A stretch of 7,383 bases of DNA, from NCBI GenBank assembly GCA_900542595.1, contig UQOB01000056.1, positions 1 through 7,383 on the forward strand, given 5' to 3'. Position 1 is the stretch's first letter; each line of letters begins with the position of its first letter. This document shows, in pieces, positions 6,269 to 7,383 of the stretch. Source of the DNA: an uncultured Mollicutes bacterium (lineage in GTDB: Bacteria > Bacillota_I > Bacilli_A > RFN20 > CAG-826). A model generated the notes under the pieces. The model was not told the DNA's origin and did not search any database. It worked only from the letters and a program-made list of their open reading frames with translations. The position numbers and the translations under genes were made by a program.

Positions 6269-7383
6269 CAGCGCATCCCTCCTTGCCATGATGGCTTCCA
6301 ATTAGCGGGAGCGATATAGAAGACATAATTCTTCATGACGTATTTCGTGTCTTTCCCGCTTGCAATGAGGTCTAAGGTCCCTTGATCAAGCTCAATGCCA
6401 GTTAAATGGTCAAAGATCTTTTGGTTACTGGGTAAACTACTTAAGATATTACTTAGTTTTCTGTGATTCGTCGTTTCCCCGTACACATAGAAATCGAGTT
6501 CCGTTAATTTAAATGTATTTTCCACCCAGTTGGTCCAATAGTTCGGTGTTCTATTTGCGTCTTCAATCCGGTGCAGTAAAAATCCATCAGCGTCATGCGT
6601 TAATTCCGGATTATTCACAATATCAAAAATCTTGATGCTGATGTTTCTCGGAGCGGGTAAGAAGGAAATATCGATGCTCGAAATCTTAGTGGTGTCGACC
6701 GTATGGTAATTGATCTTTAATTTGACGTTATAGTAGCCGACGGTCGTAACAATCAATAACTTAGGATAGAAACTAGGATGAACATCGGTAAAGCCTTGAA
6801 CGTAAGAAGGATCAACATCACTTAAAACTTGTAAGAAGCTCTTAGTTCCATCATCCCGTAAATTAAAAGCGTAGTCGACAGTATCCGCGGCGGCAGCGAT
6901 GGTGAAAATCCGTTTGGTAAAAGAACTCGTCCCATAGGTAAAACGGCTCGCTAAATTACCGAAATAAAGGTTGTAATAGACGTAATCCCATTCATCATCG
7001 CTCGTCGGGGCAAAGTACGCGTGCGGGGCCGCGTAATTATCGTAATCAAAGCTCCCGTTGGTCTCGGTTCGGGTCCCCGTCGGACTATCTTGAAGATGGG
7101 TGATATTCCCACCTAAGAACTTAAAAGTATAGATTCTTTCGATGAAATAAGTCATGGATAGGACTTCGCTATTGGGCCAGATAGATTCATCGACCACGGT
7201 GGGATTGTCGCTGTTTGTATAAGCAATTCTCACATCGTGATTAACGAAATAATTAGCGATTTGGGTATTCGCATTATCAATTCTCTTCGTATATGAATTT
7301 GGGTCACGCGGAAGATTATCATGATGACCGCCACCCCAAGAGGAAAGGATATATAGATAAATGTTATAACTCCCAACCACCGC
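6268..7383 (-). CDS. Unrecognised protein, probably surface or exported, C-terminal 371 residues (N-terminus off right edge)
   Basis: Open from the right edge to the TGA at 6270-6268. The GTG at 7378-7380 is not a convincing start: the frame continues through the edge codon, with no room to see a ribosome binding site. I recognise no family. The visible part contains no cysteine, is rich in Tyr, Asn, Thr and Asp, and alternates polar and hydrophobic residues over long stretches (for example around LLIVTTVGYYNVKLKINYHT), suggesting beta-sandwich domains of an extracellular protein. There is no C-terminal membrane anchor or LPXTG-like sorting motif; the end reads WKPSWQGGMR. The last codons also serve as the Shine-Dalgarno of the signal peptidase gene, and the stop overlaps that gene by one base, so the two are co-translated. 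This supports an export-related role, possibly as a substrate or partner of that peptidase, but the signal peptide, if any, lies outside the window. Confidence 0.75.
   Translation of the reverse strand, partial: AVVGSYNIYLYILSSWGGGHHDNLPRDPNSYTKRIDNANTQIANYFVNHDVRIAYTNSDNPTVVDESIWPNSEVLSMTYFIERIYTFKFLGGNITHLQDSPTGTRTETNGSFDYDNYAAPHAYFAPTSDDEWDYVYYNLYFGNLASRFTYGTSSFTKRIFTIAAAADTVDYAFNLRDDGTKSFLQVLSDVDPSYVQGFTDVHPSFYPKLLIVTTVGYYNVKLKINYHTVDTTKISSIDISFLPAPRNISIKIFDIVNNPELTHDADGFLLHRIEDANRTPNYWTNWVENTFKLTELDFYVYGETTNHRKLSNILSSLPSNQKIFDHLTGIELDQGTLDLIASGKDTKYVMKNYVFYIAPANWKPSWQGGMR
6277..6284 (-). promoter_or_regulatory. Strong Shine-Dalgarno that decides the signal peptidase start
   Basis: AAGGAGGG on the minus strand at 6284-6277 lies 8 nt before the ATG at 6268-6266, ideal spacing. 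It sits inside the upstream gene, where it encodes Gln-Gly-Gly of the C-terminus, and lies within or after the alternative TTG (6301) and ATG (6289) starts, so it cannot serve those. The upstream TGA and this ATG form a TGATG overlap. Confidence 0.88.

Noticed and set aside
6268..6301. Possible TGA-as-Trp (code 4) reading, as in mycoplasmas
   Set aside because: TGA stops end dtd and the gene before the signal peptidase exactly at coupled ATG starts, Trp is encoded by TGG throughout, and the proteins have normal lengths with TGA as stop.
7378..7380. GTG as the true start of the unknown right-edge gene
   Set aside because: The frame is still open at the edge codon (GCG) and no ribosome binding site can be seen in 3 nt; the residues following are not a signal peptide, so the gene most likely continues off the window.

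Overview
The window looks like a chromosomal segment of a low-to-moderate GC Gram-positive (Bacillota), probably one of the wall-less-related or uncultured gut Bacilli lineages. The grounds are the Pdp-type pyrimidine-nucleoside phosphorylase, AAGGAGG-like ribosome binding sites, A/T-rich intergenic DNA with TATAAT boxes, and a SipW/ER-type signal peptidase with His in place of Lys. TGA is a real stop here (the ends of dtd and of the gene before the signal peptidase), so the code is standard and not the Mycoplasma/Spiroplasma code. The genus cannot be told from the sequence. No mobile element, CRISPR array, tRNA or rRNA is visible.

Layout, left to right. (1) Positions 1-895, minus: the N-terminal 298 residues of an exported protein with a beta-rich N-terminal region followed by a ComEC-like metallo-beta-lactamase domain; it runs off the left edge. 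(2) Positions 1087-3977, minus: a tight three-gene operon transcribed as pdp, dtd, mnmA (nucleoside salvage, D-aminoacyl-tRNA proofreading, tRNA wobble-uridine 2-thiolation). The two internal genes are joined by a 3-nt gap and a TGATG overlap and have no visible Shine-Dalgarno. (3) Positions 4024-5325, plus: an RsmF/NOL1-NOP2-Sun family rRNA cytosine-C5 methyltransferase, divergent from pdp. (4) Positions 5332-5360: a bidirectional intrinsic terminator. (5) Positions 5360-7383, minus: a SipW-like signal peptidase with an extra N-terminal membrane segment, translationally coupled to the upstream gene, of which only the C-terminal 371 residues are in the window; that protein is cysteine-free and I do not recognise it.

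Functionally the middle is translation-related housekeeping (tRNA modification, tRNA proofreading, rRNA methylation) plus pyrimidine salvage. The two flanks concern the cell surface: a secreted putative hydrolase on the left and a protein-export pair on the right.

The most interesting signals are regulatory. A 10-bp perfect palindrome between pdp and the methyltransferase gene carries a TATAAT on each strand, so one element can serve as the -10 box in both directions. On the methyltransferase side, and again at the exported hydrolase gene, the -10 box is so close to the ATG that the mRNA would be leaderless or nearly so, while pdp and the signal peptidase have strong Shine-Dalgarno sites. This moves the methyltransferase start to 4024; Shine-Dalgarno and overlap evidence moves the signal peptidase start to 6268 and favours 2220 for mnmA. 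I did not find a convincing wholly new multi-gene system. The best candidate is the signal peptidase and its unknown upstream partner.
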